Below are positions 63,434 through 64,000 of a DNA stretch of 64,000 bases, piece by piece. Below the pieces are notes generated by a model. It saw only the letters and a program-made list of their open reading frames with translations, was not told the DNA's origin and did no database searches. The stretch is taken from contig CAWCEV010000003.1 of assembly GCA_963794655.1 (NCBI GenBank), positions 620,001 to 684,000 on the forward strand, written 5' to 3'. Source of the stretch: Roseiarcus sp963794655. GTDB lineage: Bacteria > Pseudomonadota > Alphaproteobacteria > Rhizobiales > Beijerinckiaceae. Made by a program: the position numbers and the translations under genes. The stretch's first letter is position 1; each line of letters starts with the position of its first letter.

Positions 63434-64000
63434 CTACGGTCCTTTGCGTTCCCCCCGAAACCCTGTCGCCAGCAAATAGAGCTCGGCGCTGTCGGCGCGG
63501 CTGGCTTTGGGCTTGACGTGGCGCACGATCGCGAACTCGCGCTTGAGGCGCGCGAGCAGCTCGCCCTCCGCGCCGCCTTGCAGCACCTTGGCGAGGAAGA
63601 AGCCGCCCGGCGCCAGCACCTCGCTCGCGAAGTCGGCGGCGAGTTCGACAAGCCCGATGATGCGAAGCTGGTCGGTCTTGCGGTGGCCGGTCGCGTTCGC
63701 GGCCATGTCGGAGAGAACCCCGTCGGCCGGCCCGCCCAGCCATTCGCGCAGCTGCTCCGGGGCGTCGGGGTCGTGGAAGTCCATCTGCCGGAACTCGACC
63801 CCCTCGATCAGGTCCATCTCGAGAAGGTCGATCGCGACGACCCGGCCCCTGCCCTCACGCGATTGCACCCGAGCGGCCGCAATCTGGCTCCAGCCGCCGG
63901 GCGCCGCGCCGAGGTCGACGATGCGCTGACCCGGGCGAAGCAGCTTATATTTCTCGTCGATCTCGATCAGCTTATAGGCCGCGCGCGAACGGTAGCCTTC
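63434..64000 (-). CDS. rlmE: 23S rRNA (uridine-2'-O)-methyltransferase RlmE, 5' end outside the window
   Basis: 189 codons in view, cut by the window edge. FtsJ/RrmJ family: SAM motif I IVDLGAAPGGWSQIAA, AIDLLEMDLIEGV, DGVLSDMAANATG (catalytic Asp), KVLQGGAEGELL and VKPKASRADSAELYLLA (catalytic Lys and Glu). Methylates U2552 of 23S rRNA. Confidence 0.95.
   Translation of the reverse strand, partial: EGYRSRAAYKLIEIDEKYKLLRPGQRIVDLGAAPGGWSQIAAARVQSREGRGRVVAIDLLEMDLIEGVEFRQMDFHDPDAPEQLREWLGGPADGVLSDMAANATGHRKTDQLRIIGLVELAADFASEVLAPGGFFLAKVLQGGAEGELLARLKREFAIVRHVKPKASRADSAELYLLATGFRGERKGP

Overview
The window looks like a chromosomal segment of a GC-rich alphaproteobacterium, most likely Hyphomicrobiales (Rhizobiales). 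The grounds are the fused IspDF protein, the gene order CysQ-like / DUF4170 / LPLAT / WaaA / LpxK, DUF992 and DUF2306 proteins, and PEP-CTERM anchors of the PEPSTWAMM type. The genus is not fixed by what I can see; a Beijerinckiaceae/Methylocystaceae relative is an inference. I saw no rRNA, tRNA or CRISPR array.

Layout. 0-2.2 kb: cardiolipin synthase and an endonuclease/exonuclease/phosphatase protein. 2.2-3.5 kb: an IS110 insertion between two REP-like palindromes. 3.57-7.28 kb: a complete IS1595-family transposon with 24-bp inverted repeats and a perfect 8-bp target duplication. It carries AT-richer cargo: a HEPN-like protein, a SLATT membrane protein, a proteasome-like Ntn hydrolase and small ORFs. 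7.4-16.7 kb: both methylcrotonyl-CoA carboxylase subunits, separated by a patatin, DUF992, membrane proteins, an IS630 copy and an Mrr nuclease, followed by a GST. 16.8-22.6 kb: IspDF and the lipid A/Kdo cluster. 22.8-29.4 kb: mixed housekeeping and accessory genes (frameshifted SGNH hydrolase, cold-shock protein, 2OG dioxygenase, KdgK, LysE, TerC, Flp pilin).

29.5-39.9 kb is an integrated element. It has a tyrosine integrase, an SSB-like protein, a DUF5906-type helicase, an FtsH-like (M41) protease domain, several small proteins and a TerS/TerL packaging pair, but no portal, capsid or tail genes. It reads as a phage satellite or a strongly reduced prophage. 40.6-46.4 kb is an accessory patch with three PEP-CTERM proteins, decayed small genes and a Schlafen/AlbA_2 protein.

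46.7-64 kb is ordinary chromosome: HCCA isomerase with an SDR, a methyltransferase, a divergent MarR/FAD-monooxygenase pair, a fused alkylglycerol-monooxygenase-like/YhhN protein, an Nramp-like transporter, a GH25 lysozyme, an SPFH protein, an aldo/keto reductase, ClpS, an MFS exporter, a class II aldolase and the start-truncated rRNA methyltransferase RlmE.

Best candidates for something undescribed are the IS1595 transposon with conflict-type cargo (3567-7279) and the capsid-less integrated element (29.5-39.9 kb). All calls come from reading sequence and family knowledge; no searches were run.
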